Origin: Rossellomorea marisflavi
GTDB taxonomy: Bacteria; Bacillota; Bacilli; Bacillales; Bacillaceae_B
Assembly (NCBI RefSeq): GCF_022170785.1
Contig: NZ_CP081870.1
Location: forward strand, 918,001 to 982,000
Direction of reading: 5' to 3'
Length of the DNA stretch: 64,000 nucleotides
Position 1 is the first letter of the stretch, and every line of letters begins with the position of its first letter. Below are positions 35,360 to 43,930 of the stretch, in pieces. Both the position numbers and the translations under genes were made by a program. The notes under the pieces were generated by a model. The model did not search any database and had not been told where the DNA came from. It saw nothing but the letters and a program-made list of their open reading frames with translations.

Positions 35360-35392
35360 ATGACGCACCGGAACCGTCCCTAAGCACCACCC

Positions 35393-35431
35393 AACCAAAG
35401 CAGTCTCCCAATGGAGGCTGCTTTGGTTTTT
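35393..35431 (+). terminator. Strong intrinsic terminator
   Basis: AACCAAAGCAG...CTCC pairs with GGAG...CTGCTTTGGTT and is followed by TTTTT (stem 35393-35408 with 35412-35429). The 256 bases from here to the next gene show no gene and no convincing promoter. Confidence 0.88.
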
Positions 35432-35687
35432 ATATCGGGTTCGCGTTGCTAATAGCAATAGGGGTTGTGGCAAATACTAAAGTAGGATGGTAAAGGCTCA
35501 ATAGAGGTGTACTTACACATGACAAGAAGCCGGTTTGTCGAGGAGGAATATATTTTTTGAATACAGGGTACTATCATACAGTAACAGGCCTTTTCAGTAA
35601 GTAGAAGTTGAAATCATAAACGATTATTCAGGCAACCTGGTATTTCATGTAGAAATCCATTCACATCAAAGGAGTTGACAATAGTAT

Positions 35688-37097
35688 ATGAAATTCAATA
35701 AGAAGAAAATCAACGTTGTTAGTATTGAAAAGGCCAAGAAGAGTGTATTCGCAACGGGTGTAGGGAATGCAATGGAATGGTTCGATTTTGGTTTGTATTC
35801 ATATTTAGCCGTTATCATCAGTCAGAATTTTTTCAGTCCTGTCCAAAATGATGAACTGAAGCTGATCTTCACGTTCGGAACGTTCGCCATTGCCTTTTTA
35901 ATGCGACCGCTTGGCGGGGTTATTTTCGGCAGGATCGGTGATCGGTTAGGGAGGAAGGTCGTATTAACAACAACGATCATCTTGATGGCTTGTTCGACCT
36001 TACTGATCGGATTGCTTCCTACTTATGATCAGATCGGGGTATGGGCTCCGATATTGCTCCTTGTTGCCAGGATCATTCAAGGGTTCTCAACGGGCGGTGA
36101 GTATGCCGGAGCCATGGTGTATATTGCAGAATCGTCTCCGGATAATAAACGGAATATCCTCGCAAGTGGGTTGGAAATCGGAACCCTTACCGGCTATATC
36201 TTGGCCTCTCTCCTCGCGAGTATCCTTTTCATCACGCTATCTGACGATCAAATGAGTTCATGGGGATGGAGAATCCCATTCTTGCTTGGTTTGCCGTTAG
36301 GCCTTGTAGGGTTGTACTTGAGGAAGAGCTTGGAGGAATCACCGATTTTCGAAAACGAACTTGCCAATGAAAATGAGGATGAGAAAAAAGAAAGTTTTGT
36401 GTCGATCTTCAAGAATCATAAAAAGGACATTATCGTTTGTTTCGTTGCAGTAGCGTTCTTTAACATAACAAATTATATGCTGTTATCGTATATGCCTTCT
36501 TATCTAGATGAAATCGTCGGATTGTCCAGCACGACGGGAACGGTCCTGATCACAGGTGTCATGGTCATCATGATTCCACTGGCCCTCATGTTCGGGAAAC
36601 TGAGCGATAAGATCGGCAACAAAGCGACCATCTTGATTGGGTTGGGTGGTCTGTCGCTCCTGTCTGCTTTTGCTTTTTACTTAGTCAATCTCAATGGTCT
36701 GCTCTTCGTGTCACTGGGCATTTTGATCTTAGGTATCCTACTGGCGAGCTATGAAGGAACCATGCCTGGAACGTTGCCATCCATGTTCTTCAGTGATGTA
36801 CGCTATCGCACCTTATCCGTCACATTCAATGTCTCGGTCTCCATCTTTGGTGGGACGACCCCTTTGGTTGCCACATGGCTTGTACACCAAACAGGGAACA
36901 ACTTGGCACCTGCATGGTATCTGACCATTGTCAGCGTCATCGGTTTCTTCATCATCTTGTTCATGTTCACGAGTACGTCCGGTAAGTCCCTCAAAGGATC
37001 GTATCCGACTGTTGCGACTAAATCCGAGTACCAAGAAGCCGTGGAGAATCCTGAAGACTCCCTTTGGTGGAAGGCAGAGCAGGATGATAAAAAATAA
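35688..37097 (+). CDS. proP: MHS-family MFS transporter, proline/betaine ProP-like
   Basis: 469 aa, 12 TM pattern. Hallmarks of the metabolite:H+ symporter family: [16 protein letters not shown] near residue 28, [18 protein letters not shown] in the TM2-3 loop, [18 protein letters not shown] in TM4 and [14 protein letters not shown] late in the protein. It most likely imports proline or glycine betaine for osmoprotection. The C-terminal tail ends with a PEDSLWW segment common in Gram-positive ProP proteins. It is monocistronic, with a weak AGGAG ribosome site and a terminator 12 bases after the stop. Confidence 0.88.
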   Translation: MKFNKKKINVVSIEKAKKSVFATGVGNAMEWFDFGLYSYLAVIISQNFFSPVQNDELKLIFTFGTFAIAFLMRPLGGVIFGRIGDRLGRKVVLTTTIILMACSTLLIGLLPTYDQIGVWAPILLLVARIIQGFSTGGEYAGAMVYIAESSPDNKRNILASGLEIGTLTGYILASLLASILFITLSDDQMSSWGWRIPFLLGLPLGLVGLYLRKSLEESPIFENELANENEDEKKESFVSIFKNHKKDIIVCFVAVAFFNITNYMLLSYMPSYLDEIVGLSSTTGTVLITGVMVIMIPLALMFGKLSDKIGNKATILIGLGGLSLLSAFAFYLVNLNGLLFVSLGILILGILLASYEGTMPGTLPSMFFSDVRYRTLSVTFNVSVSIFGGTTPLVATWLVHQTGNNLAPAWYLTIVSVIGFFIILFMFTSTSGKSLKGSYPTVATKSEYQEAVENPEDSLWWKAEQDDKK

Positions 37098-37108
37098 TTT
37101 TCTTTTCG

Positions 37109-37150
37109 AAAAAGATCTCCGTTTACAGTATGTAGATGGAGATCTTTTTC
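37109..37150 (+). terminator. Intrinsic terminator after proP-like gene
   Basis: AAAAAGATCTCC (37109-37120) pairs perfectly with GGAGATCTTTTT (37138-37149). Confidence 0.88.
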
Positions 37151-37299
37151 TGGTTGCTCTGTTTTAAGAAAAAAGAAATCACGGCTAGCTCCTCATCACC
37201 CATGCGTCATTTCTTAACTTTCCTTAAGATTTCCCCGTCCTTTTTCTTAAGGTCCGTCCGGTAATCTGTTGGAAACGATACGAGAAGGGCGAGGGACAG

Positions 37300-37866
37300 A
37301 TGATGAGTGCGCTGCAGTTTGTGAAGGAATATGTGAAACAGCCGAGGACGGTGGGGGCGGTGATGCCGAGTTCGAAGGTGCTTGCCCGTCAGATGGTGGA
37401 GGCGATTGAGTTCGACAGAGTGGAGAGCATTGCGGAGTTCGGGCCGGGTACGGGTGTCTTCACGGAAGAGATCCTGCGGAGGAAACGGGACGGGACCATG
37501 CTGCTGGTGATTGAGGAGAATCGAGAATTTTTTGAGCTTCTCTATGAACGGTACAGCAAGCGGGACGATGTGGTGGTGATCCACGGTTCGGCAGAGGATG
37601 TGCGGGAGCATATGCAGAAGTACGGGATGAGCCGATTGGATGCGATTGTGTCGGGGCTTCCGTTCGCAAGCTTGCCAAATGACGTGTCACACGCTATTTT
37701 AAGAGTAACCAATCAGGTCCTCGCGCCTGGAGGCGTGTTCGTCACGTTCCAGTATTCCATGATGAAAAAGGCGCTGTTCGAGCGATACTTCGCAGGGATG
37801 GAATGGCAGCGGGTGTGGTGGAACGTACCTCCTGCCTATGTGCTTGCCGCGAGACCGATGAAATGA
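37300..37866 (+). CDS. Class I SAM-dependent methyltransferase (KsgA/PmtA-like)
   Basis: 188 aa. The SAM motif I is IAEFGPGTGVFTEEIL (about residues 44-59), with acidic motif II in LLVIEENREF and the post-motif DAIVSGLPFASLP. The N-terminal VGAVMPSSKVLARQMV is common in the rRNA-adenine-dimethylase-like group annotated as phospholipid N-methyltransferases. It lies 22 bases upstream of a two-component system and probably shares its transcript. The methyl acceptor is unknown. ATG at 37300; an ATG at 37303 is equivalent. Confidence 0.85.
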   Translation: MMSALQFVKEYVKQPRTVGAVMPSSKVLARQMVEAIEFDRVESIAEFGPGTGVFTEEILRRKRDGTMLLVIEENREFFELLYERYSKRDDVVVIHGSAEDVREHMQKYGMSRLDAIVSGLPFASLPNDVSHAILRVTNQVLAPGGVFVTFQYSMMKKALFERYFAGMEWQRVWWNVPPAYVLAARPMK

Positions 37867-37888
37867 TGAAGAGAAAAGAGTGGACCAT

Positions 37889-38575
37889 ATGACCGGAACG
37901 ACCATCCTGATCGTCGATGATGAAGCAGACATCCGGAACATGATCGCGATTTATTTGAAAAATGAAGGGTATGGGGTGTTGGAAGCAGCCGATGCCCATG
38001 AAGCATTTGGCGTGCTCGAGGATAGCCCTGTCGACCTTATCATCCTGGACGTCATGATGCCGGGGATGAGCGGGGTGGAAGCATGCATGACGATCAGGCA
38101 GTCGTATGATATGCCCATCATCTTCCTATCGGCGAAGAGCGAGGACCTCGATAAAATTCATGGCCTCGCGAGCGGAGCGGAGGATTATGTGACCAAGCCG
38201 TTCAATCCCCTCGAGCTCATGGCCCGCGTGAAATCCCAGCTCCGCCGCTACAAGATGGCCCCGGGGAACAGTGAGCCTTCCCATCTTCTTGAAAAAGGGG
38301 ATCTCACCGTCAACGAGCGGACGAATGAAGTGACCGTCGGCGGTCGCGAGGTGCGCCTCACCCCGAAGGAATTCCATATCCTATCCCTGTTGCTGCGGAA
38401 TCAGGGACAAGTCTTCAGCATCGAGCAAATCTATGAAGCGGTGTGGAAGGAACCGTTCTTTAAATCCGACAGCACGGTGATGGTGCATATCACCAATATC
38501 CGCGACAAAATCGAAGAGAATCCGAAGAAGCCCTTCTATGTGAAGACCGTGTGGGGCGTGGGGTATAAGGCATGA
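37889..38575 (+). CDS. OmpR/PhoB-family response regulator
   Basis: 228 aa. The receiver has DDE at the start (ILIVDDEAD), the phospho-acceptor Asp in LIILDVMMPGMSG, Thr/Ser in FLSAK and Lys in VTKPFNP. The winged-helix DNA-binding domain (from about 130) shows LTPKEFHILSLLLRNQGQV and VWGVGYK. A GTG at 37880 is an alternative start. It overlaps the kinase gene by 4 bases (ATGA). It resembles VanR/YcbL-type regulators of cell-envelope stress. Targets are not deducible. Confidence 0.93.
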   Translation: MTGTTILIVDDEADIRNMIAIYLKNEGYGVLEAADAHEAFGVLEDSPVDLIILDVMMPGMSGVEACMTIRQSYDMPIIFLSAKSEDLDKIHGLASGAEDYVTKPFNPLELMARVKSQLRRYKMAPGNSEPSHLLEKGDLTVNERTNEVTVGGREVRLTPKEFHILSLLLRNQGQVFSIEQIYEAVWKEPFFKSDSTVMVHITNIRDKIEENPKKPFYVKTVWGVGYKA

Positions 38576-39981
38576 GGTTCCTGCCCCTTAAACTGAACCT
38601 GAATGTGAGGCTCATCCTGATCTTCATCGCCTGCCTGGCCGCGGCGACGGTCACGTTTTTCCTCACGGTGTTCTATTTCACCCCCCTTGAAGACTACAGG
38701 AAGCAGGAAAAGGTCAACAATCAGGTGGAGAAGGTGCTGGCCGACTGGAAGGCGTCATTGGAAGCGGGAAACGTGAGCTTGTCTGATTCGAAGGGGATTG
38801 AAGAAGCGATCGGAACGGTGAAGGATCAGCGCGAAGAGTGGGGTTTCCTCGTCACCGATGCCGAGGGGGATGTGACGTACCGGACGGGGAAGCTTTACAG
38901 TGAAGATCTGCCGAAGCTCCTTGAGCAGAAGCTCCGTAATGACTATTCCAGCGAGCGTGACGAGAAGCAGGCACCCTTCATTTCCACGGTTATGTTCCAG
39001 GAAGGCTTGGGATACGTGGTCATTGAGGCCCCGTCAAGGCTCAAGGCAATCAATCCCACGACCTACAATCAACAGCTTTTACTCGCCTTTTCCCTGGCGG
39101 TCGTGGTGTTCCTTGTCCTGTTCGTGCTCTTCATGCGTCCGGTGACACGCTACATCGAGCAGATCGAATCGGGCATCGGACGGATTGTGGATCATGACTG
39201 GACGTATGAGATTCCGGTGAAAGGACGTGATGAGTTGTCCTCCTTAGCCGCGAATATCAACTGGATGACGGATCAGCTCCGGCTCCGGTTCGTGAGGGAA
39301 AGGGAGCTCGAGCAGTCGAAAAGTGAGCTTATCACGAATCTATCCCATGATCTCCGGACGCCGCTTACGTCGATCATCGGCTATCTGCAGCTGGCAAAAG
39401 ACCAGAAGTCACCGGGAGATAAGGGGTATGTGGACACCACCTACCGCCTGTCACTCAAGCTGAAGGGGCTCATGGACGAGCTGTTCGAGTATACAAAGCT
39501 CACCCATCATCAGGTCGAGCTCCAGACCGATCGGGTCGACTTTGCCGCCTTGCTCCACCAGCTTGTCGGGGAGTACACCCCGATCCTCGAAGGGAAGGGT
39601 CTCTATGTCGAGATGGACGTGCCGGAAGAACCCGTCCTCGTCACCGTGGATATCGAGAAGATGATTCGCGTGTTCGATAACCTCCTTTCCAACGTAGAGA
39701 AGTACAGCCTGGAAGGGACGATCAATCTCAGGATGAGAGTGGAAGGGGACCAGGTGCTCACCAGTCTCTCGAATCCATCCGACCCTGTGGACCCAGAAGA
39801 ACTGCACCGGCTCTTCGACCAGTTCTACCGATTGGACGAAGCACGTTCCACCAAGATCGCCGGATCCGGTCTTGGGCTCGCCATTGCAAAGCGCATCGTC
39901 GAGCTTCATGACGGGGAGATCTGGGCAGAGAGTGGGGAAGGTGAGCTGACTGTGTGGGTGGCGCTGCCGGTTAGAGGATAG
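38572..39981 (+). CDS. Sensor histidine kinase
   Basis: 469 aa. TM1 at about 12-38, an extracytoplasmic sensor of about 130 residues, TM2 near 165-190 (LLLAFSLAVVVFLVLFVLFM), HAMP, dimerisation domain with the phospho-His in NLSHDLRTPLTSIIGYL (about residue 262), N box NLLSNVEKYS, and G2 box SGLGLAIAK. It is VanS-like in layout. It is translationally coupled to the response regulator and followed by a terminator, making a methyltransferase-RR-HK operon. Confidence 0.94.
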   Translation: MRFLPLKLNLNVRLILIFIACLAAATVTFFLTVFYFTPLEDYRKQEKVNNQVEKVLADWKASLEAGNVSLSDSKGIEEAIGTVKDQREEWGFLVTDAEGDVTYRTGKLYSEDLPKLLEQKLRNDYSSERDEKQAPFISTVMFQEGLGYVVIEAPSRLKAINPTTYNQQLLLAFSLAVVVFLVLFVLFMRPVTRYIEQIESGIGRIVDHDWTYEIPVKGRDELSSLAANINWMTDQLRLRFVRERELEQSKSELITNLSHDLRTPLTSIIGYLQLAKDQKSPGDKGYVDTTYRLSLKLKGLMDELFEYTKLTHHQVELQTDRVDFAALLHQLVGEYTPILEGKGLYVEMDVPEEPVLVTVDIEKMIRVFDNLLSNVEKYSLEGTINLRMRVEGDQVLTSLSNPSDPVDPEELHRLFDQFYRLDEARSTKIAGSGLGLAIAKRIVELHDGEIWAESGEGELTVWVALPVRG

Positions 39982-39987
39982 AAAGGG

Positions 39988-40024
39988 AAAGGCGCTGCTT
40001 CCGAGTGGAGGCAGCGCCTTTTTA
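39988..40024 (+). terminator. Intrinsic terminator (loop TTCCGAGTGGA)
   Basis: AAAGGCGCTGC pairs with GCAGCGCCTTT, with loop TTCCGAGTGGAG, followed by T's. The terminator at 40434 has the same loop. Confidence 0.9.
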
Positions 40025-40063
40025 TTTGGATGAAATGTTACTTTTTTGTTTGTATAAAAATGG

Positions 40064-40069
40064 TATAAT
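40064..40069 (+). promoter_or_regulatory. Extended -10 promoter element
   Basis: TATAAT at 40064-40069 preceded by TG plus one base (TGGTATAAT), about 57 bases upstream of the small ORF at 40127. No good -35 is visible at 17 bases, which fits an extended -10 promoter. Confidence 0.45.
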
Positions 40070-40126
40070 TGTTTTGTATCTTTCATCCGTAACTGATAGA
40101 TTTGTTGAAGTATACAGGAGGTATGC

Positions 40127-40387
40127 ATGAGAAATCTTGCATTTGAGCTATTCGAAAAACTTATTTCTTTACCTATATGGCTCCAACTCCTGATTGTCAT
40201 TTCAGTATATTTTTTATTTTTTGTATGTCTCTTTTATTTATCGCGATTAATGGATATAGGGATCTTTGGTTCCAAAAGATAGTATTATAAAAGTCAAGAT
40301 CCTTTAACGAAAAAGAAAATACTAAAAGATGCATTGTGGTGTACGTCATTAGCGACGGGGTCGTACGTGATAACATTTGTATTATAG
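40127..40387 (+). pseudogene. Small membrane protein ORF interrupted by in-frame TAG
   Basis: ATG 40127, 5 bases after AGGAGG, opens a 51-codon frame with one strong TM helix (LQLLIVISVYFLFFVCLFYLS) ending TAG at 40280. The same frame continues 34 more codons, containing a charged stretch (QDPLTKKKILKDAL) and a second hydrophobic segment (LATGSYVITFVL), to TAG at 40385. The intact product would be 85 aa with two TM helices. The 51-aa product alone could still be functional. It has its own promoter-like element upstream and its own terminator downstream. Confidence 0.55.
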
Positions 40388-40433
40388 TGAAAGACTAATG
40401 CTTCTTCTTAACAAACTGTGATAAATAGAGGTG

Positions 40434-40470
40434 AAAGGCGATGTTTCCGAGTGGAGACATCGCCTTTTTT
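40434..40470 (+). terminator. Intrinsic terminator (loop TTCCGAGTGGA)
   Basis: AAAGGCGATGT (40434-40444) pairs with ACATCGCC plus T's (40457-40470). The loop is identical to that of the 39988 terminator, suggesting duplication. Confidence 0.88.
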
Positions 40471-40510
40471 CTTTAGTGTTCGGGTCCCTCTATTGGTGTA
40501 TGGAATGACC

Positions 40511-41338
40511 TCACTTTAAATAATGCTTCTTAAAATCAGGATGGATCGAAAATTTCCGTCTGAGATTCACGAGGTTCTTTCCAAACGTTTTCTCCAGCTC
40601 ATCCCGATGTTCCTTCATGATTTCCATGAGATAGAGGTCGTGGATCATGACCTCCGTGATGGGCATGACCAGTCCGACGTGCCTTGTCCAGGCAGCGCGG
40701 CTGTCGGTTCCGAGGGAGACGATGCCTGCCACCACTTCCACATCGTCGGCGCTGATGACGATCCAGTTGCCGCCGTATTCCTCTTTGATGGCAGAGCCCA
40801 TGTAGTGGAGATGGACGTGGGCAAAGTCGGAGGAGATGTCGCCATATGCGATGATGGTGACGTTGACTCCGCGAAGGGCCGCTTGTTTCAGCTCCTCTTC
40901 CACTTCCGCATATTCCTCTTCCATGACTTCAAGAAGAATCCTCGTTTGTGCGGTGGCGATGCAGTTTTTCACTTTGTCGATGATTTCATTCCGGCCTGTA
41001 ATGTTCCAAATGTTTTCCCGATCATAGGAGGATTGTTCAAACTCAGCGAGTGACTTCTCGGCCAGCTTGAAGTGGTCATTCGCTTCCCTGCGCCGATTCT
41101 TGATGAGCTCTTTCGCCGGGATCGGGGTGTACTGAGGGGTGGTGCCGGGACTGACGAGAATATCTCCCCTTCCCGCAAGGTGATCCAACGTCTCGTAAAT
41201 CCTCGACCGTGGGACACCTGATTTTTTCGCTACGGCATAGCCCGTGAGAGGGGATTCTTCCAGGAGTGCCAGATAGGCTTTGGCTTCGTATTCGGTGAAA
41301 TGCAGCTTGGTCAGTGTGTTTAAAAGGGTTTCGCTCAT
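40511..41338 (-). CDS. TrmB-family transcriptional regulator
   Basis: 275 aa. The N-terminal winged helix is typical of TrmB (FTEYEAKAYLALLEESPLTGYAVAKKSGVPRSRIYETLDHLAGRGDI, residues about 14-60). It is followed by a coiled segment and a C-terminal effector domain of phospholipase-D-like fold (TRILLEVMEEEYAEVEEEL). It diverges from a LysE-type exporter, with 127 bases between them holding a promoter and a palindrome, so it probably regulates that exporter. The ATG at 41338 follows GGAGGAT. Confidence 0.9.
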   Translation of the reverse strand: MSETLLNTLTKLHFTEYEAKAYLALLEESPLTGYAVAKKSGVPRSRIYETLDHLAGRGDILVSPGTTPQYTPIPAKELIKNRRREANDHFKLAEKSLAEFEQSSYDRENIWNITGRNEIIDKVKNCIATAQTRILLEVMEEEYAEVEEELKQAALRGVNVTIIAYGDISSDFAHVHLHYMGSAIKEEYGGNWIVISADDVEVVAGIVSLGTDSRAAWTRHVGLVMPITEVMIHDLYLMEIMKEHRDELEKTFGKNLVNLRRKFSIHPDFKKHYLK

Positions 41339-41386
41339 AGATCCTCCGTATGCGTGAGTTTATTTCTGTTAGTGTATCAAAATAGA

Positions 41387-41415
41387 TTGATTATTTCTAA
41401 TCGATTCTGGTATTC
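41387..41415 (+). promoter_or_regulatory. Promoter of the lysE-type gene
   Basis: TTGATT (41387-41392), 17-base spacer, TATTCT (41410-41415). It lies 51 bases upstream of the ATG. Confidence 0.55.
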
Positions 41416-41423
41416 TTTTTAGT

Positions 41424-41437
41424 AGTTACTGTAGTAA
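41424..41437. promoter_or_regulatory. Palindromic operator candidate
   Basis: GTTACT-GT-AGTAAC (41424-41437) sits just downstream of the -10, where a repressor would block transcription. The divergent TrmB protein is the natural candidate to bind it. Confidence 0.45.
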
Positions 41438-41465
41438 CCACTATTATCATGTTAGGAGAGGACAC

Positions 41466-42089
41466 ATGGACAACTTGCTTGCTTACATACCTGTCGCTAC
41501 GCTTATGGTCGTCATTCCCGGCGCAGACACCATGCTTCTCATGAAGAATACCCTGAGTTACGGACCGAAAGCCGGACGCTTTACGGTTCTCGGCATGCTC
41601 TCGGGCCTTTCGTTCTGGACGGGCATTGCCATACTCGGATTATCCGTCGTGATTGCCAAATCTGTGGTATTGTTTACCACGATTAAATACCTCGGTGCTG
41701 CTTACTTGATCTACCTTGGAATCAAAAGCCTGATTTCGAAACAGACCCTTGCTGTGGATCAAATGGAACCCTCGGCGGACGTACCCGTCGATCGCCGCTA
41801 TCATAAAAAGTCCTTCATGCAGGCCATGCTCAGCAATGTGCTGAATCCAAAGACCGTCATCGTCTATATCACCATCATGCCCCAGTTCATCAACCTGAAC
41901 GGTCATGTCAACCAGCAGTTGATCATCCTGGCCTCCATCCTGACAGGACTGGCAGCCGCCTGGTTCCTGATCCTGGTGTATGTAGTGGACTATGCGAAGA
42001 AATGGTTGAATGATAAAAAACATCAACAAATGTTCCAACGAGTGGCGGGGATCCTCCTCGTCGGATTCGGAATCAAAACCGGTATATGA
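41466..42089 (+). CDS. LysE/RhtB-family amino-acid exporter
   Basis: 207 aa with six TM helices. The N-terminal VVIPGADTMLLMKNTLSYGPKAG matches the family signature (PGP-d-x-x-x-v), then GMLSGLSFWTGIAI, YLGAAYLIYLGIKSL and LSNVLNPKTVIVYITIMPQF. It exports amino acids or related compounds. It diverges from a TrmB regulator. GGAGAGG precedes the ATG, and a bidirectional terminator follows the stop. Confidence 0.92.
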   Translation: MDNLLAYIPVATLMVVIPGADTMLLMKNTLSYGPKAGRFTVLGMLSGLSFWTGIAILGLSVVIAKSVVLFTTIKYLGAAYLIYLGIKSLISKQTLAVDQMEPSADVPVDRRYHKKSFMQAMLSNVLNPKTVIVYITIMPQFINLNGHVNQQLIILASILTGLAAAWFLILVYVVDYAKKWLNDKKHQQMFQRVAGILLVGFGIKTGI

Positions 42090-42092
42090 AAG

Positions 42093-42128
42093 AAGAGCTA
42101 CCCATGATGTTGAGTGGGTAGCTCTTTT
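42093..42128. terminator. Bidirectional intrinsic terminator
   Basis: AAGAGCTACCC (42093-42103) pairs with GGGTAGCTCTT (42116-42126) plus T's, between convergent genes. Confidence 0.88.
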
Positions 42129-42132
42129 GCCG

Positions 42133-42549
42133 TTATTCCTTATGGACAAGGTGCCGGAATGACGGACTAAGCTCGCTCCATACATCGAACGCATTGCCGT
42201 CGGGATCGTAGAAAACGAAGTTCCGTCCTGCATGGCCACGGTCTTCAATCTCCCCGACCTTCATCCGCTGGGAGGCGAAATCCCCGTGCAGGGCTTCGAG
42301 TGATGCCAATCCGTCCACCTCGAAAGTGACGGAGAAGCGCTCATTTCCGCGGTAATCCGTGAAGTTTGCGCTCTCGCCTTCACCGGATTTCACCAGGAAG
42401 ACGCTTTGGTTGGCGAGGTCGAGGATGGCTTTGTCGTCATCTTGGTAATTCAGCTTCGCGCCAAGATGGCGAACGTACCATTCTGCAGAACGGTTTATGT
42501 CTGTAACAGGTAGATAGATGGTACCGATTCGGATTAATTTATTGTTCAT
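42133..42549 (-). CDS. VOC-family protein (glyoxalase superfamily)
   Basis: 138 aa. Module 1 starts LIRIGTIYLPVTDINRSAEWYVRHLG and module 2 shows FSVTFEVDGL and FVFYDPDGNAFDVWSE. The ATG at 42549 has GGAGGGA upstream; a longer frame to 42714 has no start support. Catalytic role unknown; the family includes glyoxalases, dioxygenases and resistance proteins. Confidence 0.85.
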   Translation of the reverse strand: MNNKLIRIGTIYLPVTDINRSAEWYVRHLGAKLNYQDDDKAILDLANQSVFLVKSGEGESANFTDYRGNERFSVTFEVDGLASLEALHGDFASQRMKVGEIEDRGHAGRNFVFYDPDGNAFDVWSELSPSFRHLVHKE

Positions 42550-42741
42550 GAAACATCCCTCCAATGCTAGTATTATTCTGGTTTGAAGGTGAGTAATCCT
42601 TTTTAATCCAAAATTGAGAATACTAGGTGTTGGATATTTAGTATACTTGAAACTAGATAGTAGACATGGATAGGAGAAAAAGTGCAATGTGGACCAGCTA
42701 GTTTTTCGCTGCATTCCTATTACGATTGTGAGGAAAAATAA

Positions 42742-43020
42742 TTGGAAAAAATACTTGTGGTGGTTGTCCTAGTCCTATTACTTTATGTAGCCGGGAACGC
42801 ATTTTATATCGTCTTCAAGACGTATCAAGAGGATGATGAATTTCATCATCCCACATTGGAAATCCTTCCTGTTCATTGGATCATGGATTTTCTATTGTTC
42901 ATCTCAAGAAAGCTCGCACCTGCTCCATACTTTGTCGCCCTTTTCAAAACGCTCTCGTTCCTATATGGGCTGTTTATCGTGGGGGTTGTCATTCTTATTT
43001 TGCTTGTTTTCTTTTTTTAG
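42742..43020 (+). CDS. Small membrane protein
   Basis: 92 aa, TTG start after GAGGAA. TM helices at about 3-22 (ILVVVVLVLLLYVAGNAFYI) and 68-92, ending in a run of Phe. The short hydrophilic middle has QEDDEFHHP. It lies just upstream of the ABC permease pair, but coupling to it is unclear. Function unknown. Confidence 0.65.
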   Translation: MEKILVVVVLVLLLYVAGNAFYIVFKTYQEDDEFHHPTLEILPVHWIMDFLLFISRKLAPAPYFVALFKTLSFLYGLFIVGVVILILLVFFF

Positions 43021-43075
43021 TACAATCATTTAATGGTATTTTATGTTAAAATAAGAAGAAAAAGGGGGTATCTGC

Positions 43076-43930
43076 ATCCGATTCCTCACCAAAACAGCCA
43101 TCATTCTTATTTCCATCATCCTTCTCGGCGCCTTCATCACGCTCTTCCGAGGCATCGATCTCAGTCTCTCCACCTATTGGAGCAGCCTCAAAGGGTTGGT
43201 CGTTTCACTCGTTCAACCGGGTTCCATCACGTATTCCACGGGTGACTACAATACGGGCAGCCAATACCCGTTGTTTCCATACGTCTTTGAGTTCTACGGC
43301 TATTCGCTTTCCATCCTTTTCTTGGGCTTCATCCTGGCCCTTGTCATCGCTGTCTCCCTCATCATGATCACCTTCCAACTATCGGTGAAAAAACGTACGG
43401 CACTCATGAAGCTGTCCACCATCCTGGAGGCGGTGCCCGACCTGTTCGTCATCGCCATGGCCCAGCTGTTCATCATTTTCCTGTTCAAGCAGACGGGGAT
43501 CCTGTTCTTTGATGTGGTCGGCGCCTATGAACGGCCGTTTATCCTGCCTCTCATCACCTATACGATCCTTCCCACCATCTTCCTGTACCGGACGCTGACG
43601 CTCCTATTCGATGAAGAGTTGCGGAAGCCCTACGTGGAGCTTGCGAGGGGGAAGGGGCTGACGGATTTTCGTGTGCTATTCGTCCATGTGTTCCGCAATG
43701 GGCTGATGGGTCTCCTCCATCATTCCAAGATGATCCTGGCCTTCATGCTCTCAAACCTCATCATGCTGGAGATCATCTTCAATACGAGGGGCATCACCTG
43801 GTTCGTCTATCATCATCCGACCCCGGAAATCGCCACCGTGAGCATTCTGCTCCTTGCCGTTCCGATCCTTCTCTTTGAGCAGGGGATGAATAAGCTGAAA
43901 TCAAGCATCGTCGGAGGTGAAGAGGGGTGA
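43076..43930 (+). CDS. ABC transporter permease (DppB/OppB-type), start codon apparently ATC
   Basis: About 284 aa if started at ATC 43076, which sits 6 bases after the strong AAGGGGGT; the frame is open back to TAA at 43052 and contains no ATG, GTG or TTG until TTG 43196. The sequence between (FLTKTAIILISIILLGAFITLF) is a clear first TM helix, so the real protein must start upstream of 43196. The C-terminal half has the permease EAA-like loop (KPYVELARGKGLTDFRVLFVHVFRNG). It forms the inner-membrane channel with the next gene, which overlaps by 4 bases. Confidence 0.75.
   Translation: MRFLTKTAIILISIILLGAFITLFRGIDLSLSTYWSSLKGLVVSLVQPGSITYSTGDYNTGSQYPLFPYVFEFYGYSLSILFLGFILALVIAVSLIMITFQLSVKKRTALMKLSTILEAVPDLFVIAMAQLFIIFLFKQTGILFFDVVGAYERPFILPLITYTILPTIFLYRTLTLLFDEELRKPYVELARGKGLTDFRVLFVHVFRNGLMGLLHHSKMILAFMLSNLIMLEIIFNTRGITWFVYHHPTPEIATVSILLLAVPILLFEQGMNKLKSSIVGGEEG

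Noticed and set aside
43033..43245. 70-codon ORF rich in His, Pro, Ser
   Set aside because: Shadow frame over the true N-terminus of the ABC permease.
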